Assembly (NCBI GenBank): GCA_903909435.1
Contig: CAIVVT010000147.1
Coordinates: 124,001 to 188,000, forward strand
Source of the DNA: an uncultured Acidobacteriia bacterium
GTDB lineage: Bacteria > Acidobacteriota > Terriglobia > Bryobacterales > Bryobacteraceae
Reading direction: 5' to 3'
Length of the DNA: 64,000 nt
Shown: positions 19,192-27,701 of the stretch, in pieces
Layout of the letters: every line of letters begins with the position of its first letter
How positions within the stretch are numbered: the stretch's first letter is position 1
Notes under the pieces: generated by a model
Told to the model about the DNA's origin: nothing
Databases searched by the model: none
The model's input: the letters and a program-made list of their open reading frames with translations, nothing else
Translations under genes and position numbers: made by a program

Positions 19192-20678
19192 GACTGGGCG
19201 GGTTTGGGCCTCCGCATTCCTGGCGCGACCAGATCCAACTCCATCTGCGGGATCACCGTGACGGGGCCGTACGCGGCCAGTTCTTTCGAAAAAGCCTGTG
19301 CTTTGCCGACGGCGATGATGCTCAATTTGTCGGGCTCCAGGAAGCGCTGCACCGCCGAGCGGACCTGTTCGATCGTCAGAGCATCCAGCCGGGCCCGGTA
19401 GCCCGTCCAATAGTCCTCGCCCAGATCGTGTAAAGCGGCGGAGAGCACGCGGTCGGCCACCTGCCCGCTGGTCTCGGTGGCGAGGGCGAAGCTGCCGTAC
19501 AGGAACGCCTTGGCGTCGGCGAACTCCTCTTCGCTGGCCGGATTCTCCTTGAACTCGTTCAGCAGTTCGACAATCATGCGGATCGCCTCCGCGGTCTTCT
19601 CCGTGCGCGTGAAGGTGCCGACGGAGAACGACCCGGCCTGACGCTGCGCTTCAAAGCCCGAACTGGCGTCGTAGGTGAGACCCTCTTTGGCGCGGATCTT
19701 CATGTTGAGGCGCGAGTTGAAGCCCCCGCCGAAGATCTGGTTGGCCACGTTGAGGGCCAGAAAATCGGGGTGCTTGCGCGGGATGCCGGTCTGGCCCACG
19801 ACGATCTGGGTTTGGACGGTCTGCGGCATGTCGATGATGGTCACGCGCCGCCCGCGCGGGATCGGCGGAGGCAATACGACACCGGGCAGAAACGCGGCGT
19901 CGCCCGACCAGCCTCCGAAGGCCTTCTCGGCCATCGCAAAGCCTTCTTCCGCCGTCACGTCGCCCGAGATGGTGAACCAGGCTGCGACCGGCCGGTACTG
20001 GGTCTTCCAGAATCCGACGATATCCTCCCGCGTCAGGCCCGCGATGGTCTCCGGCGTTCCGTCGCCCGGGTAGGCATAGGGGTGGTTGCCCAGGATCACC
20101 AGCGCGCTGACCAGCGAGATCAGGTACGACGGGTCGTTCATGTTCACGGCCAGCCCGGATTGGATCTGCTCCAGGCGGCGATCGATCTCGCTTTGATCGA
20201 AGCGCGGGCGCTGCACGGCGTCCGCCAGCAATTCGAGGCCGAGCGCGGCGTAGCTCTTCATGAACGTGCCGCCGGCGGTGGTGACGTCGTCGCCCGCACT
20301 TGCGCCCATGCTGCCGCCGCAGCCGTCGATCAGCCGCGAGATCTCTGGTGAAGTGCGCGCCCCGGCGCCTTCGCGGAGCAGTCCGGCGACCAGGCTCGGC
20401 AGCCCGGATTTCTCCGGCGGGACCTGACAATTGCCGGCCAGTATCTCCAGCGCGAAGGTCACGACGGGCAAGCGGTGGTCCTCCACCACAAACACGGTCA
20501 GCCCGTTGGCAAGCTGCCGCTTCAGGGGCTTCGGAAAGGCGTACGGACGTGGTGCGGTCGGAGGCGGAGGAGTCATTTTGCTGGTTTGCTTACTTTCTGT
20601 TTTCAGGCTCTTCGGCTCGCTGGCCCGGGCCGTTGCGGGCGCGGCGGCCGTCGCGAGGAGCAATTCTCTGCGGGTCAC
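19188..20678 (-). CDS. M16 family peptidase-like subunit without zinc motif
   Basis: 496 residues with a Tat-type leader (MTRRELLLATAAAPATARA). Two M16 halves are visible (from about residue 50, with LANGLTVFVVEDHRLPVV, and a second half with IDMPQTVQTQIVVGQTG and FGGGFNSRLNMKIRAKEGLTY). Where active M16 enzymes carry HxxEH, this protein has LPSLVAGLLREGAGA, so it should be catalytically dead. It keeps the R/Y pair region of the second half that binds substrate termini. Together with the active gene just upstream (12 bases between) it likely forms a two-subunit M16B peptidase, as seen with mitochondrial MPP and bacterial heterodimers. Confidence 0.83.
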   Translation of the reverse strand: MTRRELLLATAAAPATARASEPKSLKTESKQTSKMTPPPPTAPRPYAFPKPLKRQLANGLTVFVVEDHRLPVVTFALEILAGNCQVPPEKSGLPSLVAGLLREGAGARTSPEISRLIDGCGGSMGASAGDDVTTAGGTFMKSYAALGLELLADAVQRPRFDQSEIDRRLEQIQSGLAVNMNDPSYLISLVSALVILGNHPYAYPGDGTPETIAGLTREDIVGFWKTQYRPVAAWFTISGDVTAEEGFAMAEKAFGGWSGDAAFLPGVVLPPPIPRGRRVTIIDMPQTVQTQIVVGQTGIPRKHPDFLALNVANQIFGGGFNSRLNMKIRAKEGLTYDASSGFEAQRQAGSFSVGTFTRTEKTAEAIRMIVELLNEFKENPASEEEFADAKAFLYGSFALATETSGQVADRVLSAALHDLGEDYWTGYRARLDALTIEQVRSAVQRFLEPDKLSIIAVGKAQAFSKELAAYGPVTVIPQMELDLVAPGMRRPKPAQS

Positions 20679-20690
20679 GAAACTCTCCCG

Positions 20691-22028
20691 CTAAGTGTGG
20701 GCCGGCGATGCCGGGAAGACCAGCCGCGTCAGGCTCTGCGGCTTCAGATAGTGGGCGGTCACGCGCCGCACATCTTCCGCGGTAACCCGGCGATACTGTT
20801 CGAGTTCGGCGTTGTAGCGCTGGGGGTCGCCCAGCAGAACGGCGCACCGTCCCAGCGAATCGCCCTTGGCCTGCACGCCTTCGCGCCCGGTGATGAAGCC
20901 CGCGATGAGCTGGTTCTTGGCCTTGGTCAACTCCTCGCCGGTGGGCGCGGTGTGGGCGAGTTCCTGGATGACGAACTGCAGGCCTTCCGAGAGCTGCTGA
21001 ATGTCCTTGCCCTGGTTCACGATCGCCGCTCCGAAGAAAAACGACGGCCCTTCGAGCGATTGGGCCTGGCCAAATGCGTATTGCGCGAGCTGTTCCTCGT
21101 AGACCAGCTTGCGGTAGATGCGCGAACTTTGACCCGAACTCAGGATGATGCCGGCCACGTCGAGCGCGTAGGTGTCGGGATGATTCAGCGGCGGCAGAAT
21201 CCAGGAGAGCGTCACGGCCGGAAGGGGGATGTTGGCCTGCTTTACCTCGCTGAAGCGCGGGGCGTTGGGGGCCGGTTCGTGCGCCGTCACACGGGGCACT
21301 TCTTTCCCGCGAGGGATCCCGTCGAATTGCTTCTGCACGAGTTTCAAAGCCTCGGCAGCCTCGAAATCTCCCACCAGGATCAGCGTCGCGTTGTTGGGCA
21401 CGTAGAACGTGGAGTGGAAATCCTGCACTTCCTTGAGCGAGGCCTTCTCCAGATCCTCCACCGATCCGATGGGCATGTGCTTATACGGGTAGACCTTATA
21501 GGTCTCCGCCAGCACGGCCTCCATGACCAGTCCGTAAGGCTGGTTTTCGTAGCGCATGCGGCGCTCTTCCTTCACCACCTCGCGTTCCTTGGTGAAGTTC
21601 TCCAGACTGACGTCGAGCGTGGCCATGCGATCGGCTTCCAGCCACAGCATCCGCTCCAGGTAGTTCGACGGGAAGGTCTCCCAGTAGACCGTCTGATCGA
21701 AGTTCGTGTAAGCGTTAACCTGGCCGCCGGCCTGCCGGACGTAGCGCATGTGCTGCTCGGGTTCGACGTTCTTCGAGCCCAGGAACATCAGGTGCTCGAA
21801 CAGGTGCGCGAAGCCGGTTCGACCGGCCTGCTCGTCTTTCGAGCCGACGTGATACCAGACCTGCAAATTGATCAGTGGGCGGGAACGATCCTCGACCAGC
21901 ACCACGCTCAACCCGTTAGCCAGCGTCTCATGGCGGATTTTCACCGCCGGGGGAGTGTCGCTCGCCGGGGCGCTGGCAACCAGTCCTGGCGCAGGTCGAA
22001 CGCCCTTAATCTCTGTCATCGACTTCAT
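20691..22028 (-). CDS. M16 family zinc peptidase (active subunit)
   Basis: 445 residues from the ATG at 22028 (another ATG at 22019; the frame is open to 22079). The inverted zinc motif HLFEH is at residues 75-79 in GFAHLFEHLMFLG, with the acidic ligand expected about 75 residues later. LANGLSVVLVEDRSRPLINL and the second half (TLSWILPPLNHPDTYAL, SSGQSSRIYRKLVYEEQLAQ) complete the M16B fold. No signal peptide is obvious although its likely partner downstream has a Tat leader, so either the start is misjudged or the pair is not in one compartment. Expected to degrade short or unfolded peptides. Confidence 0.87.
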   Translation of the reverse strand: MKSMTEIKGVRPAPGLVASAPASDTPPAVKIRHETLANGLSVVLVEDRSRPLINLQVWYHVGSKDEQAGRTGFAHLFEHLMFLGSKNVEPEQHMRYVRQAGGQVNAYTNFDQTVYWETFPSNYLERMLWLEADRMATLDVSLENFTKEREVVKEERRMRYENQPYGLVMEAVLAETYKVYPYKHMPIGSVEDLEKASLKEVQDFHSTFYVPNNATLILVGDFEAAEALKLVQKQFDGIPRGKEVPRVTAHEPAPNAPRFSEVKQANIPLPAVTLSWILPPLNHPDTYALDVAGIILSSGQSSRIYRKLVYEEQLAQYAFGQAQSLEGPSFFFGAAIVNQGKDIQQLSEGLQFVIQELAHTAPTGEELTKAKNQLIAGFITGREGVQAKGDSLGRCAVLLGDPQRYNAELEQYRRVTAEDVRRVTAHYLKPQSLTRLVFPASPAHT

Positions 22029-22140
22029 AAGAATTCTGCTTCGAGGGTACCACTGCGCTTCCGAACCGGAGTTCATCATCCGGGTCCGGCCGCACGTTCC
22101 ACTTGGGGCTTATCTGGCTATTAGATGCGTTACGAACCCG

Positions 22141-23412
22141 TTACGCTGCCGCAAACGGCGATTCGAGCGAAGGGCTGGGCGGCGTGAACAGTTTGGCGCC
22201 GCCGGGGGCCACGTACATGCAGTCCTCGAGACGGATGCCGAATTCCCCGGGGATGTAGATGCCGGGCTCGTCGCTGAAACACATGCCCGTCTCGATCGGG
22301 GTCTTGTTGCCCTTGCGCAGGTAGGTCCATTCGTGGCCGTCCATGCCGATGCCGTGGCCCAAACGGTGCGAGAAATACTTGTAACCGGGACCGTAGCCGC
22401 CGTCCTCGATGGTCTTGCGCGCGGCGAAATCGACGGCCTCGCAGGCCGCGCCGGGGCGCGCGGCGGTGAGCGCTGCGGCCTGAGCGGCGTGGACGATTTC
22501 GAAGACGCGTTTCATCTTGTCCGTCGCGCGCCCGACTACGAAAGTGCGCGTGATGTCGGAGTCGTAGCCCAGCACGCTGCACCCGCCGTCGATCAGGACG
22601 ATTGAGTTCTCGCGCACCACCTGCGGCTGAACCGTGCCGTGAGGCAGCGCCGAGCCCTCGTTCACCAGCACCATCGCCCCACCCCGGAACCCGAGTTGCT
22701 GGTGCGCGGTGGCGATCAAGCCGGAGATCTCCTCCTGTTTCATGCCCGGCCGGACCAGCGGGTAGACGGCGGCGTAGGCGGCGAGCGTCACCTCGTTGGC
22801 CAGTTTCAGCAGGTCGATCTCGTGCTGCGACTTGATCACGCGGCAGCCCGCCACGACGGGCGTCGCCGGAGCGATCCGGGCGGCGGGAAGCGCTTTCCCG
22901 ATGCCGTCGGAGAACACGAACGGCATCGTTTCTTCGATGCCCACCGCGCCCGTGGTCACGCCCCGCTCCTTCAAGCCCGAGGCGATCTTCTCGTACGGGC
23001 TCTCGTCCTCTTCCCAGGCGTAGACGGCAAAGCGCTCTCCGGGGAAGCCCAGGCCGATCTGCTCCTGCGCGCGGGCCTTCTCGAAAGCCGGCACGACGAA
23101 GAAAGGGTCGCCTTTGGCCGTGAGGATCATCGCCAGCAGGCGTTCCGAATTGCCCCAGCGAACCCCGGCGAAGTAATTCAGCGAGGTGCCGCCCGCGACG
23201 CAGATGGCGTCAATCTTATGGGCCTGCATCAGGCGCTGCGCCTGCTCGATGCGCAGTTTGCGCTCGCCGGGGGTGATCGGCTTGGCTTCAGCGGCGCGCG
23301 ATTTCAGATTCAGCGCCGATTTCGGCGCGTCCTGTGCGGCGGAGATGGAGACCGCCGGGAGTGCGACGGCAAGGGCCTGGAAGAAAGCGCGTCTGGGGAG
23401 TCGTTGCGGCAT
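22141..23412 (-). CDS. Exported M24 family Xaa-Pro aminopeptidase-like protein
   Basis: 423 residues with a Tat-like leader (PRRAFFQALAVALPAVSISAA). The pita-bread fold is shown by the metal ligands in order: VLIDGGCSVLGYDSDITRTF (two aspartates), HRLGHGIGMDGHE (histidine), SDEPGIYIPG (glutamate) and GIRLEDCMYV (glutamate). An N-terminal creatinase-like domain precedes it. Enzymes of this type cleave Xaa-Pro bonds with two Mn or Co ions. Periplasmic location is inferred from the leader. The gene is separate from the M16 pair by about 110 bases. Confidence 0.85.
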   Translation of the reverse strand: MPQRLPRRAFFQALAVALPAVSISAAQDAPKSALNLKSRAAEAKPITPGERKLRIEQAQRLMQAHKIDAICVAGGTSLNYFAGVRWGNSERLLAMILTAKGDPFFVVPAFEKARAQEQIGLGFPGERFAVYAWEEDESPYEKIASGLKERGVTTGAVGIEETMPFVFSDGIGKALPAARIAPATPVVAGCRVIKSQHEIDLLKLANEVTLAAYAAVYPLVRPGMKQEEISGLIATAHQQLGFRGGAMVLVNEGSALPHGTVQPQVVRENSIVLIDGGCSVLGYDSDITRTFVVGRATDKMKRVFEIVHAAQAAALTAARPGAACEAVDFAARKTIEDGGYGPGYKYFSHRLGHGIGMDGHEWTYLRKGNKTPIETGMCFSDEPGIYIPGEFGIRLEDCMYVAPGGAKLFTPPSPSLESPFAAA

Positions 23413-23522
23413 TGTGAGTTGAAGCGTTCAGGGTAACGGCTGGGCGCGGCGGATGGCAAATCGTCTTACAGCGTCTCACCGTGGCTTACGTCGTCTTGGG
23501 CCGCTACTGCATCCAAGTTCCC

Positions 23523-24071
23523 ATGGCCCACCAATTCACGACTTCTTACGTTGCTGAGGCTCTGGCGATCTTCCGCATGTACAAGCGTCTGGCCGAGGGG
23601 GCGATCGCCCAGGTCGGCGATGAACAACTCACAGCCACGCTCGATGGCGACATGAACTCCATCGCCATGTTGGTGAAGCACATGACCGGGAACATGCGCT
23701 CGCGCTGGACCGACTTCCTGACGACGGACGGCGAGAAAGCCGATCGCAACCGGGATTCTGAATTCGAAGCCCCGCCCGCCACTCGCGACGCGTTGCTGCG
23801 GTTGTGGGAACAAGGCTGGGCGCTGGTGTTTCAAGCGGTCGAACCGCTGAGCGACGCGGACCTGGGACGGACGGTGACCATCCGCGGCGAAGCCCATTCG
23901 GTGATGCAGGCGATCAACCGGCAGATTGCTCACTATGCTTCGCACACCGGTCAGATTATCCTGCTGGCCAAGCATTTTCGGGGAGATCAGTGGCAGTCGC
24001 TGAGCATCCCGCGCAACCGCTCCGCGGAGTTCAACACCAGGGTCGCGACGGGCCAGGCGAGCCAGCGCTAG
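23523..24071 (+). CDS. DUF1572 / DinB-like four-helix protein
   Basis: 182 residues from the ATG at 23523; an upstream start at 23481 is possible but adds residues not seen in the family. The motifs MYKRLAEGAIAQVGDEQL and VKHMTGNMRSRWTDFLTTDGE, and QIAHYASHTGQIILLAKH near the C terminus, mark the DUF1572 branch of the DinB/YfiT superfamily. Histidines H in VKHM, and two in HYASH, fit the metal-binding triad of that fold. Members are thought to be metal-dependent transferases using low-molecular-weight thiols; function here is unknown. Confidence 0.8.
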   Translation: MAHQFTTSYVAEALAIFRMYKRLAEGAIAQVGDEQLTATLDGDMNSIAMLVKHMTGNMRSRWTDFLTTDGEKADRNRDSEFEAPPATRDALLRLWEQGWALVFQAVEPLSDADLGRTVTIRGEAHSVMQAINRQIAHYASHTGQIILLAKHFRGDQWQSLSIPRNRSAEFNTRVATGQASQR

Positions 24072-24073
24072 CG

Positions 24074-25102
24074 TCAATCGAGCATGTGCACGACTTTGGG
24101 CGCGGCGGGGGTGACGGTCAATGACTCGCGCCACGCGTCGAACGGCCGGCGCTCAACGAATCCGTCCAGCCACGCTTGCGGGAACCGGGCCAGGTCCTGG
24201 AGCGCCGCCTCAAAGTGAATCCCGGCGGCGTTGATGATGGCCGCGACCGTGAGGTTCCGGCGCAGCGCTTCCAGCGAGGTCAAGGGGATGGGGGTATCCG
24301 AGGCGCCGATAAAGACCATCACTCCGCCGGTCCGCAGACGCGACAAGCCCAGTGCCGCAGCATCCGGATGGCTGGAGACTTCAAAGACCAGATCGGCCTG
24401 CGAGGGCGAATCCGGCAACCGGACGTAGCGCACGCCGGCCCGAACCGCGATGGCGGGGCGCGCTTCGTCCGCCGCCTCCAGCGACGCCAACTCCACGTCG
24501 AAACCGCGCGCAAGCAGCGCAAACGCCGTCAGCATGCCCACCGGACCACAGCCGGTGACGAGCGCCGTTCGAGGGTGAAAGGGGTGGGCGGCCAGCGCCG
24601 TCGCGACGGCCTTTTCCACCACGCTCAGCGGCTCGGCCAAAATCGCACGATCGCCGAGGGAACGTGGAATCGCCACCAGGTTTTCGGCCGGATCGACGGC
24701 GAATTCCGTGAAATAGCCGTGCGCCCGCACGATGCCGCGTTCCAGGTAGTCCCCCGTTGCGCAGAGGTCGCAGCGGTGTGCCGCACAGGCTGGGCACAGG
24801 CTGGGGCAAGCCCGGCGCAGGGTGGGAACGACGCGGTCGCCGGGAGAGAATCGCGTCACGCCGGCGCCCGTGGCGACAACTTCGCCAAGCACCTCGTGGC
24901 CCAGTACCAATTTCGTTTCGCCGTCGGGCGGCGCGCCGTAGTGGAAACGAACCAGTTCCCGATCGGTGGCGCAGACTCCGCAGGCTTCGACGCGAAACAG
25001 GACCTCTCCCTGGCGCGGAGACGCAGGCGAATCCAGCCGGATCTCGGCGGGAACACGGGAGTTGAAGTCGAGAGCGATGGCTCGCATGCGCAGGGGATTC
25101 AA
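24074..25102 (-). CDS. Zinc-dependent MDR dehydrogenase, glucose 1-dehydrogenase-like
   Basis: 342 residues (an ATG at 25087 is an alternative start). GVCATDRELV supplies the catalytic cysteine, GHEVLGEV the histidine/glutamate, and the C-P-x-C-x-x-x-x-C series (CPSLCPACAAHRCDLC) the structural zinc lobe. CDLCATGDYLERGIVRAHGYFTEF is close to the signature of archaeal-type glucose 1-dehydrogenases, which oxidise aldoses with NAD(P). GCGPVGMLTAFAL is the coenzyme loop. It follows the beta-CASP gene by 18 bases on the same strand, likely one transcript. Confidence 0.78.
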   Translation of the reverse strand: MNPLRMRAIALDFNSRVPAEIRLDSPASPRQGEVLFRVEACGVCATDRELVRFHYGAPPDGETKLVLGHEVLGEVVATGAGVTRFSPGDRVVPTLRRACPSLCPACAAHRCDLCATGDYLERGIVRAHGYFTEFAVDPAENLVAIPRSLGDRAILAEPLSVVEKAVATALAAHPFHPRTALVTGCGPVGMLTAFALLARGFDVELASLEAADEARPAIAVRAGVRYVRLPDSPSQADLVFEVSSHPDAAALGLSRLRTGGVMVFIGASDTPIPLTSLEALRRNLTVAAIINAAGIHFEAALQDLARFPQAWLDGFVERRPFDAWRESLTVTPAAPKVVHMLD

Positions 25103-25120
25103 AGGCCCGGATAGCTCCGA

Positions 25121-26536
25121 TCAGTCCAGTTCCACCGACTCGCCCCGTGCCGGGATGGTCACCGGAACTTTGAAGCGCGCCGTGATCTCGCGGGCCAGGA
25201 CGGCCTGGGCGGGCGGTTCTCCGTGTACGACGAAGACTCGCTTCAATCCGGGTGCGATGGGCGCAATCCAATCGAGCAATTCGTGCTGGTCGGCGTGGCC
25301 GCTGAGCTCGTTCAATTTGACGATCTCGGCTCGCACCGGCACTGGCTCGCCGAAGATCGGCACCTCGGGCCATTTGTCTACCAGCTTGCGGCCGAGCGTG
25401 TACTCGGCCATAAAGCCCGTGATCAGGATCGTGTTCTTCGGGTTCGAAAGGCCGTTGCGGAGGTGATGCAGGATGCGGCCGGCTTCGCACATGCCGGAGG
25501 CGGAGATGATCATGCAGGGCATGCGCAGATCATTCAGCGCCTTGGACTCCGCCACTTCGCGGACGTAGCGCAGGTTCTCGAAAGCGAATGGATCGCCGTC
25601 GCGGGAGAGCATCGCGAGGGCCTCGTCGTCGAATAGCTCCTCATGCTTGCGGAAGACTTCGGTTGTGTTTACGGCCAAAGGACTGTCGATGAAGATCGGA
25701 AACTCGGGGATTCTCTCGGCGTCAATCAACTGGTGGAGCAACAGGACCAGCTCCTGTGTGCGTCCGACCGCAAACGCTGGAGCGATCAGCCTTCCTCCGC
25801 GCTTCAGGGTCCGATTGACGGCGTCCGCCAACTTGCCGACAACGGCTTCGGCCGGCTTGTGCAGGCGGTCGCCGTAGGTCGATTCCACGATCAGGTAGTC
25901 GCAGGGCGGCAACGGTTCGGGGTCTTTTGTGATCGGCAGGTACTTGCGGCCCACGTCGCCCGAAAAGGCGAGTGTGCGCTCGCGGCCGTTTTCATTGAGG
26001 TGCAGCACCATGGCGGTGGAGCCCAGCATGTGGCCGGCCTCGTAGGAGCGATAGGCGAGTCCCGGACCGATTTCGCGCGGCTGTCCCATGGCGGCCGATT
26101 GGAACAACGGCAGGGTTCGTTCGGCGTCCTCCACCGAATACAGCGGCTCAACGATGTCGGGGGTGTCAAGGTCACCCAGGCTTCGACGGCGGTGGTTGCG
26201 CTTGGCCATGAAGAGCGCGTCCTTTTCCTGCAGGTGCGCCGAGTCCGCGAGCATGTACTTACACAGATCCGTGGTCGCGGGAGAGGCGACAATTGGGCCG
26301 GTGAAGCCGTATTTGACCAGTGTGGGCAAGTTGCCGGTGTGGTCGATGTGCGCGTGCGAGATCAGCACGGCTGCGATGGAACCCGCCGGGAAGGGGATGG
26401 TCGCGTTGCGTTCTCGCGCTTCTTTGCGGTGGCCCTGATAAAGGCCGCAATCCAGCAGATACCGGCTGCCGTTCAACGTCAGGAGGTGCATCGATCCGGT
26501 GACCGTCTGAGCAGCTCCCCAAAACGTCAGTTTCAT
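25121..26536 (-). CDS. Beta-CASP metallo-beta-lactamase-fold ribonuclease
   Basis: 471 residues. The MBL zinc motif SHAHIDHTG is at about residues 60-68; the beta-CASP domain carries YEAGHMLGS, LAFSGDVGR, VESTYGDR and RGGRLIAPAFAVGRTQE, and the C-terminal RNA-metabolising motif is LNELSGHADQHELLDW. This is the YSH1/CPSF73-like bacterial RNase group (MBL-fold hydrolases with RMMBL domain), which cut RNA. A cytoplasmic location is expected. Encoded just upstream of the glucose-dehydrogenase-like gene on the minus strand. Confidence 0.9.
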   Translation of the reverse strand: MKLTFWGAAQTVTGSMHLLTLNGSRYLLDCGLYQGHRKEARERNATIPFPAGSIAAVLISHAHIDHTGNLPTLVKYGFTGPIVASPATTDLCKYMLADSAHLQEKDALFMAKRNHRRRSLGDLDTPDIVEPLYSVEDAERTLPLFQSAAMGQPREIGPGLAYRSYEAGHMLGSTAMVLHLNENGRERTLAFSGDVGRKYLPITKDPEPLPPCDYLIVESTYGDRLHKPAEAVVGKLADAVNRTLKRGGRLIAPAFAVGRTQELVLLLHQLIDAERIPEFPIFIDSPLAVNTTEVFRKHEELFDDEALAMLSRDGDPFAFENLRYVREVAESKALNDLRMPCMIISASGMCEAGRILHHLRNGLSNPKNTILITGFMAEYTLGRKLVDKWPEVPIFGEPVPVRAEIVKLNELSGHADQHELLDWIAPIAPGLKRVFVVHGEPPAQAVLAREITARFKVPVTIPARGESVELD

Positions 26537-26812
26537 ATCGAAATCATTTCACAATTCAGAGCTGAGTATCGGGAATGAAATGACGAAAGCGCCAATGCCC
26601 GATCACAATGAACTTGATTTTCTTTCATGTGCGGATTCAATGACATAGAAAAGTTGGAGCCGACTGCGGCTTCCAGGTTATGCTTGCATAATCCTGGGAC
26701 GTCGAATCCGCGCATTGCCGTGCGTGCGAACCGCGCGACCGTAGACGGCGACGCGGCGGATGGTGCGCACCCTAGTGGGATTTCGCTTGGATTGGCTAGA
26801 GGAGACTTTCAA

Positions 26813-27604
26813 ATGCTACTGGGCAATGCTGTCGGAAATGGTGCGCCAAATCAGCCGCACGACGTGAAAATCGTCCAGCTTCTATTGAATATGAATCTGT
26901 CCAGGCTTCCGGGAACTGCCGCACTTGATGTGGACGGGCAGTTCGGAGGGGCTTCGGCCAGCGCTATTGCCGCATTTCAGTCGCTGGTGCTGGGAGATGC
27001 TGTGCCCGACGGCCTAGTGTCCAACGGGAGTGCGACGCTGGCGGAGTTGCGGAAGGGACTTCCCGCCGGGATGACGGCGGCGAAATTCCACCTGATCATG
27101 CTGTATGCGAGGCCGCAGAAGCTGGACCTGTATTATCAGCCGGTGCTCGACCGGATGCAGGCCGCGGGGATCAATACGCCATTGCGCCAGGCCCACTTTT
27201 TGGCCCAGACCGGCCACGAAAGCGGCGATCTGCTCTATAGCGAGGAACTCGCCAGCGGCGAGGCTTACGAGGGGCGCACGGATCTGGGGAACACCCAGCC
27301 CGGCGATGGCCCCAAGTTCAAGGGGCGCGGGTTGATCCAGTTGACGGGGCGCGCCAATTACGTGGCCTACGGGCAGTCGATTGGCCAGGATCTGACGATC
27401 GACGGCAATTGGACGAAAGTTGCTACCGACCCCTCGCTAGCGGTGGACGTGGCGTGCTGGTTCTGGACCAAACACGGCTTGAATGCGTTCGCTGACAAGG
27501 ACGATCTGCTGACGATCACGCACCGGATCAATGGCGGGGAGAACGGATTGCCGGACAGGCAGGACCATCTGGATCGGGCGAAGTTCGGGTTGCTGCAAGG
27601 CTAG
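26813..27604 (+). CDS. Peptidoglycan-binding GH19-like lysozyme/chitinase
   Basis: 263 residues from the ATG at 26813; the AGAGGAG ribosome site 9 bases upstream decides this start, since the frame is open to 26627 without protein-like sequence. Residues 10-80 form a peptidoglycan-binding-1 domain (IVQLLLNMNLSRL, DGQFGGASASAIAAFQ). The GH19 catalytic domain follows, with HFLAQTGHESGDLLYSEE (catalytic glutamate in HES) and GPKFKGRGLIQLTGRANY. Such modules cut bacterial cell walls and are common as phage endolysins; no other phage gene is near and no signal peptide is seen, so how it leaves the cell is unclear. The 276 bases upstream hold no gene. Confidence 0.85.
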   Translation: MLLGNAVGNGAPNQPHDVKIVQLLLNMNLSRLPGTAALDVDGQFGGASASAIAAFQSLVLGDAVPDGLVSNGSATLAELRKGLPAGMTAAKFHLIMLYARPQKLDLYYQPVLDRMQAAGINTPLRQAHFLAQTGHESGDLLYSEELASGEAYEGRTDLGNTQPGDGPKFKGRGLIQLTGRANYVAYGQSIGQDLTIDGNWTKVATDPSLAVDVACWFWTKHGLNAFADKDDLLTITHRINGGENGLPDRQDHLDRAKFGLLQG

Positions 27605-27701
27605 CGCCCAGCGCGCGGAAAGGCGGCCCTGCCGGAGCGCTTGCATTTCGGATCGCTATACTGCAAGCGGGAGGCGTCCGAGCGCCGCCCGAAGGCATAT
27701 T

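Noticed and set aside
20475-22124. Very long open frame on the plus strand (about 549 codons)
   Set aside because: It lies opposite the two M16 genes, has no protein-like composition and is the usual shadow of high-GC coding DNA.
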